Shown here: piece after piece, positions 1 to 9,399 of the stretch
How the letters are laid out: the number at the start of each line of letters is the position of its first letter
Numbering within the stretch: position 1 is the stretch's first letter
Assembly: GCA_001544655.2 (NCBI GenBank)
Contig: FCOD02000003.1
Span: 248,001 to 312,000 of the forward strand
Direction: 5' to 3'
Length of the DNA stretch: 64,000 bases
From: Caballeronia turbans
GTDB taxonomy: Bacteria; Pseudomonadota; Gammaproteobacteria; Burkholderiales; Burkholderiaceae
The notes under the pieces: model-generated
The model's database searches: none
What the model was told of the DNA's origin: nothing
Seen by the model: the letters and a program-made list of their open reading frames with translations, nothing else
Position numbers and translations under genes: made by a program

Positions 1-524
1 CGAACCTGTCGCGTTTCGACGGCGTGCGCTACGGACATCGTGCGGCGCAGTACAAGGATCTGCTCGACATGTACAAGAAGTCGCGCGCGGAAGGCTTCGG
101 GCCGGAAGTGAAGCGCCGGATTCTCGTCGGGACGTATGTGCTGTCGCACGGGTATTACGACGCGTACTACCTGCAGGCGCAGAAGATCCGCCGCATCATC
201 GCGCGGGACTTTCAGGAAGCGTTCAAACAGTGCGACGTCATCATGGGGCCGGTCGCGCCGTCCGTCGCGTGGAATCTGGGCGAGAAGGCCGACGATCCCG
301 TGCAGATGTATCTCGCGGATATCTACACGCTTTCCGTGAGCCTCGCGGGTCTGCCCGGCATGAGCGTGCCGTGCGGCTTCGGCGCGGGCGCGAACGCGGA
401 TCGCCCGGTCGGTCTGCAGATCATCGGCAACTATTTCAACGAAGCCCGGATGCTCCAGGTCGCCGACGCGTTCCAGCGTGCGACCGACTGGCACCGCAAG
501 GCACCATCGGCATCGGGAGTGTGA
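1..524 (+). CDS. gatA: Glutamyl-tRNA(Gln)/aspartyl-tRNA(Asn) amidotransferase subunit A, C-terminal part
   Basis: This is the 3' end of gatA; the reading frame is open to the left edge, so the start and the amidase catalytic core lie outside the window. GatA is the amidase subunit of the GatCAB complex. It releases ammonia from glutamine so that misacylated Glu-tRNA(Gln) or Asp-tRNA(Asn) can be amidated. The visible part begins [13 protein letters not shown] and holds the late conserved block around [13 protein letters not shown] followed by GLQIIG, which is typical of GatA C-termini. The stop lies two bases before the gatB start, so the two genes are translationally linked. An internal GTG at 24 is not the real start. 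Confidence 0.95.
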   Translation, partial: NLSRFDGVRYGHRAAQYKDLLDMYKKSRAEGFGPEVKRRILVGTYVLSHGYYDAYYLQAQKIRRIIARDFQEAFKQCDVIMGPVAPSVAWNLGEKADDPVQMYLADIYTLSVSLAGLPGMSVPCGFGAGANADRPVGLQIIGNYFNEARMLQVADAFQRATDWHRKAPSASGV

Positions 525-526
525 AC

Positions 527-1996
527 ATGCAGTGGGAAGTCGTCATCGGTCTGGAAACGCACGCGCAGCTTTCCACCGTCTCCAAGATTTTCTCGGGCGC
601 GCCGACGCAATTCGGCGCGAGCCCGAACTCGCAGGCGAGTCCTGTCGATCTCGCGCTGCCCGGCGTGCTGCCCGTGATGAACAAGGGCGCCGTGGAGCGC
701 GCGATCCGCTTCGGCCTGTCGATCGGCGCGCACATCGCACCGCGCAGCATCTTCGCGCGCAAGAACTACTTCTATCCGGATCTTCCGAAGGGCTATCAGA
801 TCAGCCAGTACGAGATTCCGGTCGTGCAGGGCGGTCAGATCACGATCCAGGTTCCGGCCAACGAGAAGGCGGGCAAGGAAGCGTATTCGAAGACCATCAA
901 CCTGACGCGCGCGCACCTCGAAGAGGACGCGGGCAAGTCGCTGCACGAAGACTTCGCGGGCATGACGGGCATCGACCTGAACCGCGCGGGCACGCCGCTG
1001 CTCGAGATCGTCACGGAGCCGGAAATGCGCAGCGCGGCGGAAGCCGTTGCGTATGCGAAGGCGCTGCATGGCCTCGTCGTGTGGCTCGGCATTTGTGACG
1101 GCAACATGCAGGAAGGCTCGTTCCGTTGCGACGCGAACGTTTCGGTGCGGCCGGTCGGCCAGAAGGAATTCGGCACGCGCGCGGAGATCAAGAACCTGAA
1201 CTCGTTCCGTTTTCTCGAAGAAGCGATCCAGTACGAAGTGCGCCGTCAGATCGAGCTGATCGAAGACGGCGGCACGGTGGTCCAGGAAACGCGTCTCTAC
1301 GATCCGGACAAACGCGAAACGCGTTCGATGCGCAGCAAGGAAGACGCGCACGATTACCGCTATTTCCCGGATCCGGACCTGATGCCGCTCGTGATCGAAT
1401 CGTCGTGGATCGAGCGCGTGAAGGGCGAAATGCCGGAGCTTCCGGCGGACATGCAGAAGCGTTTCGTCGATACCTACGGCCTCACGCCGTATGACGCGGG
1501 CGTGCTGACGTCGTCGAAAGCGATGGCGTCGTACTTCGAGGCGCTCGTGCAGAAAGCAGGTTCGGCACAAGCGAAGATCGCCGCGAACTGGATGATGGGC
1601 GACGTCTCCGCGCAACTGAACCGCGAATCGCTCGACATCAGCGAATCGCCGGTTTCGAGCGCGCAACTCGCGCTGATTCTTCAACGCATCGCCGACGGCA
1701 CCATCTCCAACAAGATCGCGAAGGACATCTTCCAGACGATCTGGGACGAGAAGGCGACGGACGACGCGGCAGCGGATCGCATCATCGAGGCGAAGGGCCT
1801 GAAGCAGATTTCCGACACCGGCGCGCTCGAAGCAATCATCGACGAAGTGCTCGCGGCGAACCAGAAATCGGTCGAAGAATTCCGCGCGGGCAAGGAGAAG
1901 GCGTTCAACGCGCTGATCGGCCAGGCGATGAAGGCGACCAAAGGCAAGGCGAATCCGCAGCAGGTCAACGAACTGCTGAAGAAAAAGTTATCCTGA
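527..1996 (+). CDS. gatB: Glutamyl-tRNA(Gln)/aspartyl-tRNA(Asn) amidotransferase subunit B
   Basis: GatB is the kinase and tRNA-binding subunit of GatCAB. It phosphorylates the side chain of the misacylated amino acid and completes the transamidation. The protein has 489 residues, the usual family length. The N-terminus shows GLETHAQL (residues 8-15) and the block [16 protein letters not shown] (81-96). The lysine-rich C-terminus, ending NELLKKKLS, belongs to the GatB/YqeY tRNA-binding domain. The start chosen is the ATG two bases after the gatA stop, preceded by GGGAG. The same frame is open upstream to 230, but that part overlaps gatA and is not family sequence. Confidence 0.97.
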   Translation: MQWEVVIGLETHAQLSTVSKIFSGAPTQFGASPNSQASPVDLALPGVLPVMNKGAVERAIRFGLSIGAHIAPRSIFARKNYFYPDLPKGYQISQYEIPVVQGGQITIQVPANEKAGKEAYSKTINLTRAHLEEDAGKSLHEDFAGMTGIDLNRAGTPLLEIVTEPEMRSAAEAVAYAKALHGLVVWLGICDGNMQEGSFRCDANVSVRPVGQKEFGTRAEIKNLNSFRFLEEAIQYEVRRQIELIEDGGTVVQETRLYDPDKRETRSMRSKEDAHDYRYFPDPDLMPLVIESSWIERVKGEMPELPADMQKRFVDTYGLTPYDAGVLTSSKAMASYFEALVQKAGSAQAKIAANWMMGDVSAQLNRESLDISESPVSSAQLALILQRIADGTISNKIAKDIFQTIWDEKATDDAAADRIIEAKGLKQISDTGALEAIIDEVLAANQKSVEEFRAGKEKAFNALIGQAMKATKGKANPQQVNELLKKKLS

Positions 1997-2021
1997 TCGC
2001 TCCGTCCCGCACGGGATGAAT

Positions 2022-2059
2022 GGGCTGCTGCCGGTCGAGCCCGGCAGCAGCCCGTTTTT
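2022..2059 (+). terminator. Rho-independent terminator after gatB
   Basis: A perfect 13-bp stem (2022-2034 with 2041-2053) with a six-base loop is followed by GTTTTT. It lies 25 bases after the gatB stop and closes the gatCAB transcript. Confidence 0.9.
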
Positions 2060-2086
2060 CATTGGCGAACCAAGAACCAAAGAGAC

Positions 2087-2926
2087 ATGGCAAAGAAACC
2101 CGGACTCGACGACTTTCGCGTGCCTTTCTTCGACGCTGGCAAAAAGCTGAAGGCGTTCGACCTGAGCGCGATCGATCCGTCCGCGAAGCCGTTTTCCAGC
2201 GGCTCGAAAGATGAAGATCGCGAACGCCTCACGGCGATCGGCGTGCAACTCGACGACCTTCAGGAGAAACTCCACGCGCAGCGCCGCCAGCGCGTGCTGC
2301 TGGTGCTGCAAGGCATGGACACGAGCGGCAAGGACGGCACCGTGCGCGCGGTGTTTCACGATGTCGATCCGCTCGGCCTGCGCATCGTGCCGTTTCGCGC
2401 GCCGTCGGAGCGCGAGGCCGCGCACGACTTCCTGTGGCGCGTGCACGCGCAGGCGCCGCAGGCCGGCGAGTTCGCGATCTTCAATCGCAGCCACTATGAA
2501 GACGTGCTCGTGCCGCGCGTGCTGAAGCAGATCGACGCCGACGAATGCGAGCGGCGCTTTCGCCATATTCGCAACTTCGAGTCGCTGCTCGCGGATAGCG
2601 GCACGACCATCGTCAAATGTTTCCTGCATATCTCGAAGGATGAGCAGCGCGAGCGCCTGCAGGCGCGCATCGACGATCCGACGAAACACTGGAAGTTCGA
2701 CGTCTCCGATCTCGACGCGCGCAAGGAGTGGGACGACTATCAGGCGGCGTATGCGGACCTGCTCGGCGCGACGTCGACCGACTATGCGCCGTGGTACATC
2801 ATTCCGGGCAATTCGAAGACGCATCGCAACGTGATGGTCGCCGAACTGCTGTTGCGCACGCTGCAGGACATGAAACTCGAATTTCCGCCGGCGAAGGAAT
2901 CGCTCAAGGGCGTGAAGGTCGAATAA
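2087..2926 (+). CDS. ppk2: PPK2-family polyphosphate kinase (polyphosphate:nucleotide phosphotransferase)
   Basis: PPK2 enzymes transfer phosphate between inorganic polyphosphate and nucleotides. The single-domain proteins of about 270-300 residues phosphorylate AMP and/or ADP (GMP, GDP) using polyphosphate. This protein has 279 residues and one domain. Walker A is GMDTSGKDG at residues 76-84, and a Walker B-like region reads FAIFNRSHYEDVLV. The layout resembles the 'PPK2_rel_1' group, so the product could be ATP or ADP; the exact class (I, II or III) cannot be settled by eye. It follows the gatB terminator and sits 23 bases before the exonuclease III gene, so the two may share a message. Confidence 0.9.
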   Translation: MAKKPGLDDFRVPFFDAGKKLKAFDLSAIDPSAKPFSSGSKDEDRERLTAIGVQLDDLQEKLHAQRRQRVLLVLQGMDTSGKDGTVRAVFHDVDPLGLRIVPFRAPSEREAAHDFLWRVHAQAPQAGEFAIFNRSHYEDVLVPRVLKQIDADECERRFRHIRNFESLLADSGTTIVKCFLHISKDEQRERLQARIDDPTKHWKFDVSDLDARKEWDDYQAAYADLLGATSTDYAPWYIIPGNSKTHRNVMVAELLLRTLQDMKLEFPPAKESLKGVKVE

Positions 2927-2949
2927 AAACGAACTCAAAAAGGAAGCGT

Positions 2950-3735
2950 ATGTTTCGCGTGATTACCGCCAATCTGAACGGCATCCGTTCGGCCGCCAAG
3001 AAAGGATTCTTCGACTGGTTCGGCGAGCAGAAATCCGACGTCGTGTGCGTGCAGGAAATCAAGTGCTCGCAAGACGACCTGACGCCGGAATTCCTCGCGC
3101 CGCACGGTTTTCAGGGCTATTTCCAGCATGCCGTGAAGAAGGGCTACAGCGGCGCGGGCCTCTATACGCGTCACGAGCCGGATGACGTGATCATCGGTTT
3201 CGGCTCGGAAGAGTTCGATCCGGAAGGGCGCTACGTGGAAGCGCGTTTCGGCAAGCTCTCGGTGGTATCGGTGTACGTGCCGTCCGGGTCGAGCGGCGAC
3301 GAGCGCCAGCAGGCCAAATACCGCTTCATGGACGAGTTCATGCCGCATCTCGACGCGCTGTCGAAAGAGCGCGAAGTGATTCTGTGCGGCGATGTGAACA
3401 TCGTGCACAAGGAAATCGACATCAAGAACTGGAAGAGCAACCAGAAGAACTCCGGCTGTCTGCCGGAAGAGCGCGCGTGGCTCACGAAGCTCTTCGACGA
3501 CGTGGGTTATGTCGATGTATTCCGCACGCTGGATCAGCGCCCCGAGCAGTACACGTGGTGGAGCAATCGCGGCCAGGCGTATGCGAAGAACGTGGGGTGG
3601 CGTATCGACTATCAGATCGCGACGAAGGAAGTCGCCGCGACCGCGAAGGAGACGTCGATTTTCAGGGACATCAAGTTCAGCGACCATGCGCCGCTGACGA
3701 TCGACTACGACTGGAAGCTCGGCAAGAAGAATTGA
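2950..3735 (+). CDS. xthA: Exodeoxyribonuclease III (AP endonuclease family)
   Basis: This is an ExoIII-type 3'-5' exonuclease and apurinic/apyrimidinic endonuclease of base-excision repair. The 261-residue protein has the full set of family blocks: ITANLNGIRSA near the N-terminus, VQEIK with the metal-binding Glu36, GDVNIVH, GWRIDYQ and the C-terminal SDHAPL catalytic His. The ATG at 2950 is preceded by AAGGAAG; a longer frame from 2728 lies inside the PPK2 gene and is rejected. The stop codon abuts the convergent M48 protease gene with no bases between them, so no terminator fits between the two genes. Confidence 0.95.
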   Translation: MFRVITANLNGIRSAAKKGFFDWFGEQKSDVVCVQEIKCSQDDLTPEFLAPHGFQGYFQHAVKKGYSGAGLYTRHEPDDVIIGFGSEEFDPEGRYVEARFGKLSVVSVYVPSGSSGDERQQAKYRFMDEFMPHLDALSKEREVILCGDVNIVHKEIDIKNWKSNQKNSGCLPEERAWLTKLFDDVGYVDVFRTLDQRPEQYTWWSNRGQAYAKNVGWRIDYQIATKEVAATAKETSIFRDIKFSDHAPLTIDYDWKLGKKN

Positions 3736-4650
3736 CTAGCGCCCGCTCTTCTTGAACCGCCCCATGCCCGCGTAATTCGGCAACTGGTCGATGGTCTTGC
3801 CGAGCGCCTTTGCATAGAGCGGCATCATGTCCGGCATGCGCTTGAGCAGGTCCTGCCTGCGATCCGGGCCATACGGATGCATCCAGATGAAGCCGACATC
3901 CGCGCGCCGTGTTCCCGAATCGATCTTGTTCCACAACGTGACCGCCGCGCGCGGATCGTAGCCCGCGCGCGAGGCGATCTCGCTGCCGATCACATCGGCT
4001 TCGGTCTCATCGGCGGGGGAATAGCGCATGGTCAGTAATTCATCGCCGAAATCGGGCTGTTGCGGCGGATAGTTCGAGAAGCCGAACAACTGGGGCGGCG
4101 CGCCGGCGGAGAGTTGCGCCGCCTGCTGCCGGCCGAGCCGCTCGCGCGCATGCTCGCGCAACGCGTGCGCGATCTCATGGCCGATCATCATGCCGATCTC
4201 GTTATCGTTCAGACGCAGCTTCTCGATGAGACCGCTATACACGACGATTTTCCCGCCCGGCAGGCACACCATGCGCTCTTCGGGCGACTTGATGACGTTG
4301 ATCTCCCACTTCCAGTTCTTCGCGCGATCGTTCCACTTGAGCGCGAACGGAATCTCGTGATTCGCGATCTCGCGCACGCGCTTCACGAGCGGGTTGCTAT
4401 CGGGAAGCAATGTCTTCGCGCGACCGGCATCGAGGATGACTTGCGCGTATTCCTCGGCGGACTGCGCTTCGAGCGTTGCGGGCGGGATCAGGTTGCGAAA
4501 GAGCGCCGTATCGCCGAAGCGGATCTGGTTGTTCGGTGCGGTGTAGGGCGGCGGCGTCTTCTGTTCGTCCTGAGCGTGCGCGGACATGGGCGCGAGCGAC
4601 GCCGATGCCAATGCGCAAACCAAGGCGCGAAGCTTGAAAGAAACCGTCAT
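3736..4650 (-). CDS. Periplasmic M48-family metalloprotease
   Basis: This is a zinc metallopeptidase of the Oma1/HtpX-related M48 family, of the exported type that acts in envelope protein quality control (compare LoiP and BepA). It has 304 residues. A signal peptide ends near AHA (residue 26). The HEIAH motif puts zinc ligands at His158 and His162 and the catalytic Glu at 159; the third ligand is in the downstream ETEAD segment. No TPR tail like that of BepA is present. The start chosen overlaps the stop of the upstream AmpG-like gene as ATGA and has GGAGAA before it. A longer frame to 4737 would bury the signal peptide. Confidence 0.88.
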   Translation of the reverse strand: MTVSFKLRALVCALASASLAPMSAHAQDEQKTPPPYTAPNNQIRFGDTALFRNLIPPATLEAQSAEEYAQVILDAGRAKTLLPDSNPLVKRVREIANHEIPFALKWNDRAKNWKWEINVIKSPEERMVCLPGGKIVVYSGLIEKLRLNDNEIGMMIGHEIAHALREHARERLGRQQAAQLSAGAPPQLFGFSNYPPQQPDFGDELLTMRYSPADETEADVIGSEIASRAGYDPRAAVTLWNKIDSGTRRADVGFIWMHPYGPDRRQDLLKRMPDMMPLYAKALGKTIDQLPNYAGMGRFKKSGR

Positions 4651-5933
4651 CGTCGAGTTCTCCAGGGCGCGATCTTGGGCAACAGTAACATGCCCGGAAT
4701 GGACAACGCGACGCAGATCATGAAGTACGGAAACCATCCGGTTTCATTCACGATGAAGCCGCTGCCCGCCGCGGCGAACGTGCGCGGCACCGCCGCGAGG
4801 CTCGTGAAGAGCGCGAACTGCGTCGCGGTGTAACGCGGGTCCGTCGTGCTCGCGATGTACGCGGTGAAGGTGGCGAGCGTGAGACCCGTCGCGAAGGTTT
4901 CAAAGCCGTAGAGCACGGCGAGCGCCGCGGGCGACGGCCCGATCTTCGCGAGCCAGGCGAAGCCTAACGTCGCGACGATCTGCAGCGCGCCGAAAATCCA
5001 CAGCCCGCGCGCGATGCCGATCTTCACCAGCGCGATCCCGCCGAGCAATCCGCCCGCGATGCTCGCCCAGAATGCGACCGCTTTCGCGATCACGCCGATC
5101 TGCGCGAGTGAGAAACCGACGTCGATGAAGAACTTCGTGGCGAGTGCCGTCGCCATCGTGTCGCCGAGCTTGTAGAGGAAGATGAAGCTCAGCACGAGCA
5201 GCGCCGCGCGCCAGCCGTCGCGCGTGACGAACTCGTGAAACGGCTCGACAATCGCCTCGCGCAGATTCTTCGGCGGCGCGCCGTGAATCTCCGGCTCCCT
5301 GACGACGAGCGTCGTGATGAGACCCGGCAGCATGAACGCGGCGGTGATCAGAAACACGGTCTTCCACGGGAAGACCGTGGCGAGAATCAGCGACAGCGAG
5401 CCCGGCACGAGCCCCGCGACCTTGTACGCATTGACGTGAACCGCATTGCCGAGTCCTTGCTCGGTGTCGGCGAGCAATTCGCGGCGGTATGCATCGATGA
5501 CGATATCCTGACTCGCGCTGAAGAACGCGACGAGCGCGGCAACCGCCGCGACGGCCCATAGACTTCGTTCAGGTGAGAAGAATCCGAACGAGCCGATCGC
5601 CACCATCACGAGCACTTGCGTGACGAACATCCAGCCGCGCCGTCTGCCGGGACTCCAGCCCGGAAAGCGCGGGATGTAACGGTCCATCAGCGGCGACCAG
5701 ACGAACTTCCACGTGTATGGCAGTCCGATCAGCGCGAACAGGCCGATCTCCTTGACGTTGATGTGCGCGGTCGTCAGCCACGCCTGCAGCAGGCTGTAGA
5801 GCGTGAAGAGCGGCAATCCGGACGTGAAGCCGAGAAAGACGCAAATGAGGATGCGCTTGTTGAGAAACGTGCGCCATCCGGGATGTTCTTCGTGAGCAGT
5901 TAGAGCGGGCGCCTCGTGTGGCGTATCGGGCAT
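4647..5933 (-). CDS. ampG: AmpG-family muropeptide MFS transporter
   Basis: This is a 428-residue major-facilitator protein with about 12 hydrophobic segments. The N-terminal block SGLPLFTLYSLLQAWLT, the LPYTWKFVWSPLMDRY loop and the FFSASQDIVIDAYRREL segment are typical of AmpG, the inner-membrane permease that imports anhydromuropeptides for peptidoglycan recycling and, in many Gram-negatives, for beta-lactamase induction. Its stop overlaps the start of the M48 protease by four bases, so the two are co-translated; both act at the cell envelope. Other AmpG-like MFS paralogs exist in Burkholderia, so the exact substrate is inferred. Confidence 0.85.
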   Translation of the reverse strand: MPDTPHEAPALTAHEEHPGWRTFLNKRILICVFLGFTSGLPLFTLYSLLQAWLTTAHINVKEIGLFALIGLPYTWKFVWSPLMDRYIPRFPGWSPGRRRGWMFVTQVLVMVAIGSFGFFSPERSLWAVAAVAALVAFFSASQDIVIDAYRRELLADTEQGLGNAVHVNAYKVAGLVPGSLSLILATVFPWKTVFLITAAFMLPGLITTLVVREPEIHGAPPKNLREAIVEPFHEFVTRDGWRAALLVLSFIFLYKLGDTMATALATKFFIDVGFSLAQIGVIAKAVAFWASIAGGLLGGIALVKIGIARGLWIFGALQIVATLGFAWLAKIGPSPAALAVLYGFETFATGLTLATFTAYIASTTDPRYTATQFALFTSLAAVPRTFAAAGSGFIVNETGWFPYFMICVALSIPGMLLLPKIAPWRTRR

Positions 5934-5978
5934 GTCGTATAGCGGGCAGTTGTCGATGCGCGACGGCGCCGGTCATCG

Positions 5979-6587
5979 TTACCGGCGCTTCACGCGATAG
6001 ACCGCAAGACTACCACGCCAGTTCGCCCCCCAACGGACCGGCTGGCCGTCGTGCAGCACCACGCGGTCGAGAATTTCGATGCCCACCTCCGGCGCGAGCG
6101 CCTCGAAGTCCTTGATCGTGAGCACACGCACGTTCGGCGTGTTGTGCCACTGATAGGGCAGCGACTTCGACACGGGCATGCGCCCCTGAATCACCGACAG
6201 CCGATGTTGCCAGTATCCGAAATTCGGAAACGACACGATGCACTGGCGCCCGACGCGCACCGTCTCGCGCAGGATCGCGGCGGTCTGATGAATCGTCTGC
6301 AGCGTCTGCGAAAGGACCGCGAAATCGAAGCTGTCGTCCTCGAAGAGACGCAAACCGTCTTCGAGATTCTGCTGAATCACGTTCACGCCTTTTTGCGCGC
6401 ACGCGAGCACGCCGGCATCGTTGATCTCGATGCCGTAGCCCTTCACTTCGAGTTCTTCGCCGAGCAGCGATAGCAGCGACCCGTCGCCGCAGCCGAGATC
6501 GAGCACCGTCGAGCGCGGTTCGACCCAGCGGGCGATCGCCCGAAAATCGGAGCGCAGCGCGAGCGAATCGAGGGTGTGCTGGTTCAT
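5979..6587 (-). CDS. metW: Methionine biosynthesis protein MetW
   Basis: MetW is a class I SAM-methyltransferase-like protein that pairs with MetX in the acylation of homoserine during methionine synthesis. The 202-residue protein has motif I as [15 protein letters not shown] near residues 28-42, and the late segment [15 protein letters not shown] seen in MetW proteins. Its start overlaps the metX stop as ATGA, the standard metXW arrangement in beta- and gamma-proteobacteria. Its own methyltransferase activity has not been needed to explain the pathway; the role as a MetX partner is established knowledge of the family. Confidence 0.93.
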   Translation of the reverse strand: MNQHTLDSLALRSDFRAIARWVEPRSTVLDLGCGDGSLLSLLGEELEVKGYGIEINDAGVLACAQKGVNVIQQNLEDGLRLFEDDSFDFAVLSQTLQTIHQTAAILRETVRVGRQCIVSFPNFGYWQHRLSVIQGRMPVSKSLPYQWHNTPNVRVLTIKDFEALAPEVGIEILDRVVLHDGQPVRWGANWRGSLAVYRVKRR

Positions 6588-7729
6588 GCGCCGATCTCCG
6601 TGGCAATGCGTTCGTAATAGGCGCGCATCAGGTTGTGATAACGCGCGTCGTCGAGCAGGAAGGCGTCGTGGCCGTGCGGCGCATCGATTTCCGCGTAGCT
6701 CACGGTGCGCTTGTTGTCGAGCAGCGCTTTCACGATTTCGCGTGAGCGCGCGGGCGCGAAACGCCAGTCCGTCGTGAAGCTGGTAATGAGATATTTCGCG
6801 CTGGTATTGCCGAGCGCTTTCGTGAGATCGCCGTCGAAGGCTTTGGCGGGATCGAAATAATCGAGCGCGCGCGTGATCAGCAGATACGTGTTCGCGTCGA
6901 AGTATTCGGCGAACTTGTCGGCCTGATAGCGCAGATACGACTCGACTTCGAATTCGACATCGAAGTTGAAGTTGTACGCATCGAGCGCGCCCTCGGCACG
7001 GCGCAGCGCGCGGCCGAATTTCACGGCCATGTCGTCGTCCGACAGATACGTGATGTGGCCGATCATGCGCGCGACGCGCAAGCCGCGACGCGGCTTCACG
7101 CCGTGCGCGTAATAGTCGCCGCCGTGGAAATCGGGATCGGAGAGAATCGCGGAACGCGCGGTTTCATTGAACGCGATGTTCTGCGCGGAAAGCTTCGGCG
7201 TCGATGCCACGACGATGCAATGCGCGAGCCGCTCCGGATACATCATGCTCCACGCGAGCGCCTGCATGCCGCCGAGGCTGCCGCCCATCACGGCCGCGAA
7301 GCGCTCGATGCCGAAGCGGTCCGCGAGACGCGCCTGCGCGTTCACCCAGTCTTCCACCGTGACGACGGGAAAGCTCGCGCCGTACGGCTTTGCCGTCGTG
7401 CGGTCGATGCTCATCGGTCCAGTGGAACCGAAGCACGAGCCGAGATTGTTCACGCCGATCACGAAGAAGCGGTTCGTGTCGAGCGGCTTGCCGGGACCGA
7501 CCATGTTGTCCCACCAGCCGACGTCCTTCGGATTATCCGCGTGGATGCCCGCGACATGATGCGACGCGTTCAACGCGTGGCACACGAGCACGGCATTCGA
7601 GCGCGCGGCGTTGAGCTCGCCGTACGTTTCGACGACGAGTTCGTAGTCGCCCAGCATCGAGCCGTTCTGCATCTTGAGCGGCTCGGTGAAGCGCAGTGTT
7701 TGGGGCGTGACGATGCCGATCGATTCCAT
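6584..7729 (-). CDS. metX: Homoserine O-acyltransferase MetX
   Basis: MetX acylates homoserine, the committing step towards methionine. It is an alpha/beta-hydrolase fold enzyme of 381 residues. The nucleophile is Ser151 in GGSLGGMQ; the catalytic His is in the C-terminal PHGHDAFL. The N-terminal [17 protein letters not shown] block is typical. MetX proteins that travel with MetW often use succinyl-CoA rather than acetyl-CoA, and the donor cannot be decided here by eye. The start ATG is preceded by AAAGGCGGAATGA. The upstream leader is long and holds a 9-bp inverted repeat (listed separately). Confidence 0.93.
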   Translation of the reverse strand: MESIGIVTPQTLRFTEPLKMQNGSMLGDYELVVETYGELNAARSNAVLVCHALNASHHVAGIHADNPKDVGWWDNMVGPGKPLDTNRFFVIGVNNLGSCFGSTGPMSIDRTTAKPYGASFPVVTVEDWVNAQARLADRFGIERFAAVMGGSLGGMQALAWSMMYPERLAHCIVVASTPKLSAQNIAFNETARSAILSDPDFHGGDYYAHGVKPRRGLRVARMIGHITYLSDDDMAVKFGRALRRAEGALDAYNFNFDVEFEVESYLRYQADKFAEYFDANTYLLITRALDYFDPAKAFDGDLTKALGNTSAKYLITSFTTDWRFAPARSREIVKALLDNKRTVSYAEIDAPHGHDAFLLDDARYHNLMRAYYERIATEIGA

Positions 7730-7924
7730 TCATTCCGCCTTTGACCAAGCGGCTAAACGGTGTCGGCGAAGCGCGGAAAAAAGTGATGGCGCGGCTGACG
7801 ACCTCTTTAGCCGCATTTATAGTGAACGCCCGTGAATCATCACTGAGGTTCGCGCGCCCGCAATCGAGTCAGCAAATCGGCGCGTCGTTGATGTTCGAGA
7901 AAATCTCGTTAGCGATGGAGTATA
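7730..7924 (-). promoter_or_regulatory. metX leader with long-range stem
   Basis: On the minus strand a good -10 hexamer, TATACT, lies at 7924-7919, which would give a leader of roughly 180 bases before metX. Within it a perfect 9-bp inverted repeat (7749-7757 and 7806-7814) encloses 48 bases and ends about 20 bases before the metX start, close to the ribosome binding site. It does not match a SAM or SAH riboswitch that I can recognise. It may be a structured leader or only chance. Confidence 0.35.
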
Positions 7925-7959
7925 GCGGAAAACGTCATTAAGCCGCCATTTGCTCCGTC

Positions 7960-7989
7960 TTGGATGGGGCCCGCGTTTCCGTCTATATT
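7960..7989 (+). promoter_or_regulatory. Candidate sigma70 promoter of the toxin-antitoxin operon
   Basis: TTGGAT (7960-7965) and TATATT (7984-7989) are separated by 18 bases and lie 33 bases before the antitoxin ATG. The nearby run of GTCT-like repeats (7981-8005) could be the autoregulatory operator. Confidence 0.5.
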
Positions 7990-8021
7990 GTCTAATCGTC
8001 TCGTCTTGCCAGGAAACGGAA

Positions 8022-8303
8022 ATGAAACCGAGCCGGGTCAGACCGCTGAGTCACCTGAAGAGCCGCGCGGCCGAGTTGATCCGCAATATCGTCGAGAGCC
8101 GCGAGCCGATGCTCATCACGCAGAACGGCGAGGGCAGGGTGGTCGTGCAGGACGTGCAGTCATACGAGGATCTGCATCAGACGCTTGCCTTGCTGAAGAT
8201 TCTGGCGATGGGGCAGAAGACCATTGAAGCCGGCCAGTGCATGAGCGCGGGCGATGTGTTCGCCGAGATCGAGCGGCTCGACCGCGAAGAAGGCGTCAAG
8301 TGA
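8022..8303 (+). CDS. Phd/YefM-type antitoxin
   Basis: This is a small 93-residue protein with the Phd/YefM antitoxin layout: an N-terminal DNA-binding part with SRAAELIRNI, then PMLITQNGEGRVVVQD, the conserved beta-hairpin of this family, and an acidic helical tail that would bind the toxin. It would neutralise the partner toxin and repress its own promoter. The ATG at 8022 has AGGAAACGG before it; the frame is open upstream to 7950 but without family character. The stop overlaps the toxin's GTG start by three bases (GTGA). Confidence 0.8.
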   Translation: MKPSRVRPLSHLKSRAAELIRNIVESREPMLITQNGEGRVVVQDVQSYEDLHQTLALLKILAMGQKTIEAGQCMSAGDVFAEIERLDREEGVK

Positions 8304-8620
8304 AGACCGTCTTTCTCGATCCCGTGCGCCAGGATTTGCAGGACTTCCGGCGCTACGTCATCAACAAGTTCGGCGGCACCGCGTGGTCCGCAACGCCCAA
8401 CAAGATCGCCGATACCATCGCCGAAATCGAAGCCGCGCCGCGCAACGGCTCGACGCCGCCGGAGCTCGTCGACTTTCGCATGTCGGGGTACTACGAAGTC
8501 GCGAGCGGCACGAACCGCATCATCTACAAGGTCGATGGCGACACCATCTACGTGCATCTCGTCGTCGACGCGCGCTCGGACCTCGAAGACATTCTCGCGC
8601 GGCGGCTGTTTCGGATGTAG
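8300..8620 (+). CDS. ParE/RelE-superfamily toxin
   Basis: This is the 106-residue toxin partner of the preceding Phd-type antitoxin. It has the RelE/ParE pattern: an N-terminal helix (DLQDFRRYVINKFGG), a central ELVDFRMSGYYEV strand region, then NRIIYKVDGDTIYVHLVVDARSDLED near the C-terminus. RelE types cleave mRNA and ParE types poison gyrase; the sequence looks nearer to ParE, but this is not certain. The GTG start at 8300 is chosen because it overlaps the antitoxin stop; the frame open from 8237 runs inside the antitoxin. The convergent HAD gene begins 20 bases after the stop. Confidence 0.78.
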   Translation: MKTVFLDPVRQDLQDFRRYVINKFGGTAWSATPNKIADTIAEIEAAPRNGSTPPELVDFRMSGYYEVASGTNRIIYKVDGDTIYVHLVVDARSDLEDILARRLFRM

Positions 8621-8640
8621 CTGCAATGGACGCGATCGGA

Positions 8641-9387
8641 TCAGAGCGCGCGGCCGCGCATGCCGAGGGTGAGCGCGCGCAACGACCGCACCGTGCGATC
8701 CACATAATGCGGCCTGCCCGCGCCCGGCAGGCGTACTGACATTCCGCCGCTCGACGTCTTCGCAACCGGCAGATGCCCGACGATCCACACCGTGCGAATG
8801 CCCAGCCGCCGATAGCGCTTCAGATGCCCGCGCGTATCCTCGACGAGAATCGCGTCTTCGAGACGCACGTGCGCGCGGCGCATCGCACGGCGCAGCATCG
8901 GCGCGTCAGGCTTCGCGCGCCAGTGCTGACCTTCGCGCATGTCCTCGATCGCGATCACGCGCTCGAACAGCTTCGCGATGCCGAGTTCAGCCAGCACGGT
9001 GCGCGCGTAGAGCGTCGGTGCGTTGGTAAGCACGATCTTGCGTCCGGGCAGCGCACGCAGTATCCGCGTGAGGCCGCGCTCGGCGCGCAGCATCGACGGC
9101 AGATCGGGGAAAGTGTGAACCTCGCGCAGGAAATCGGCCGGATCGACGTCGTGATGCCTGACGAGCCCGAGCAGCGTCGCGCCGTAACGCACCGTATAAC
9201 CGACGCGCAGGCGGTTCGCCTCGTCGACGTCGACGTTCAGGCGATCCATGATGTATTGCGTCATCCCGCGATTGATCGCCGGGAAAATTTCATGCGACGC
9301 GTGATGCAGCGTGTTGTCGAGATCGAAGAGCCAGACGGGACCGCGCGTTTTCACGCGGCGTCGGCGGGACGGGCGATGCGGACTCAT
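8641..9387 (-). CDS. HAD-family hydrolase, pyrimidine 5'-nucleotidase type
   Basis: This is a haloacid-dehalogenase superfamily phosphatase of 248 residues. Motif I is FDLDNTLHH near the N-terminus, motif II is KIVLTNAP and motif III/IV contains KPDAPMLRR and ILVEDTRGHLK. This pattern matches the pyrimidine 5'-nucleotidase (SDT1-like) subgroup. The start at 9387 is preferred because the alternative ATG at 9420 lies inside the argB terminator hairpin. It follows argB on the same strand but is probably transcribed mainly from its own or read-through message. Confidence 0.85.
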   Translation of the reverse strand: MSPHRPSRRRRVKTRGPVWLFDLDNTLHHASHEIFPAINRGMTQYIMDRLNVDVDEANRLRVGYTVRYGATLLGLVRHHDVDPADFLREVHTFPDLPSMLRAERGLTRILRALPGRKIVLTNAPTLYARTVLAELGIAKLFERVIAIEDMREGQHWRAKPDAPMLRRAMRRAHVRLEDAILVEDTRGHLKRYRRLGIRTVWIVGHLPVAKTSSGGMSVRLPGAGRPHYVDRTVRSLRALTLGMRGRAL

Positions 9388-9399
9388 ATCAGCGTTGCA

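Noticed and set aside
230-526. N-terminal extension of gatB to 230
   Set aside because: The stretch overlaps gatA in another frame and has no GatB character; the family start is the ATG at 527.
7730-7924. SAM-II or SAH riboswitch before metX
   Set aside because: I could not match the conserved cores of these riboswitches; only a generic inverted repeat is visible.
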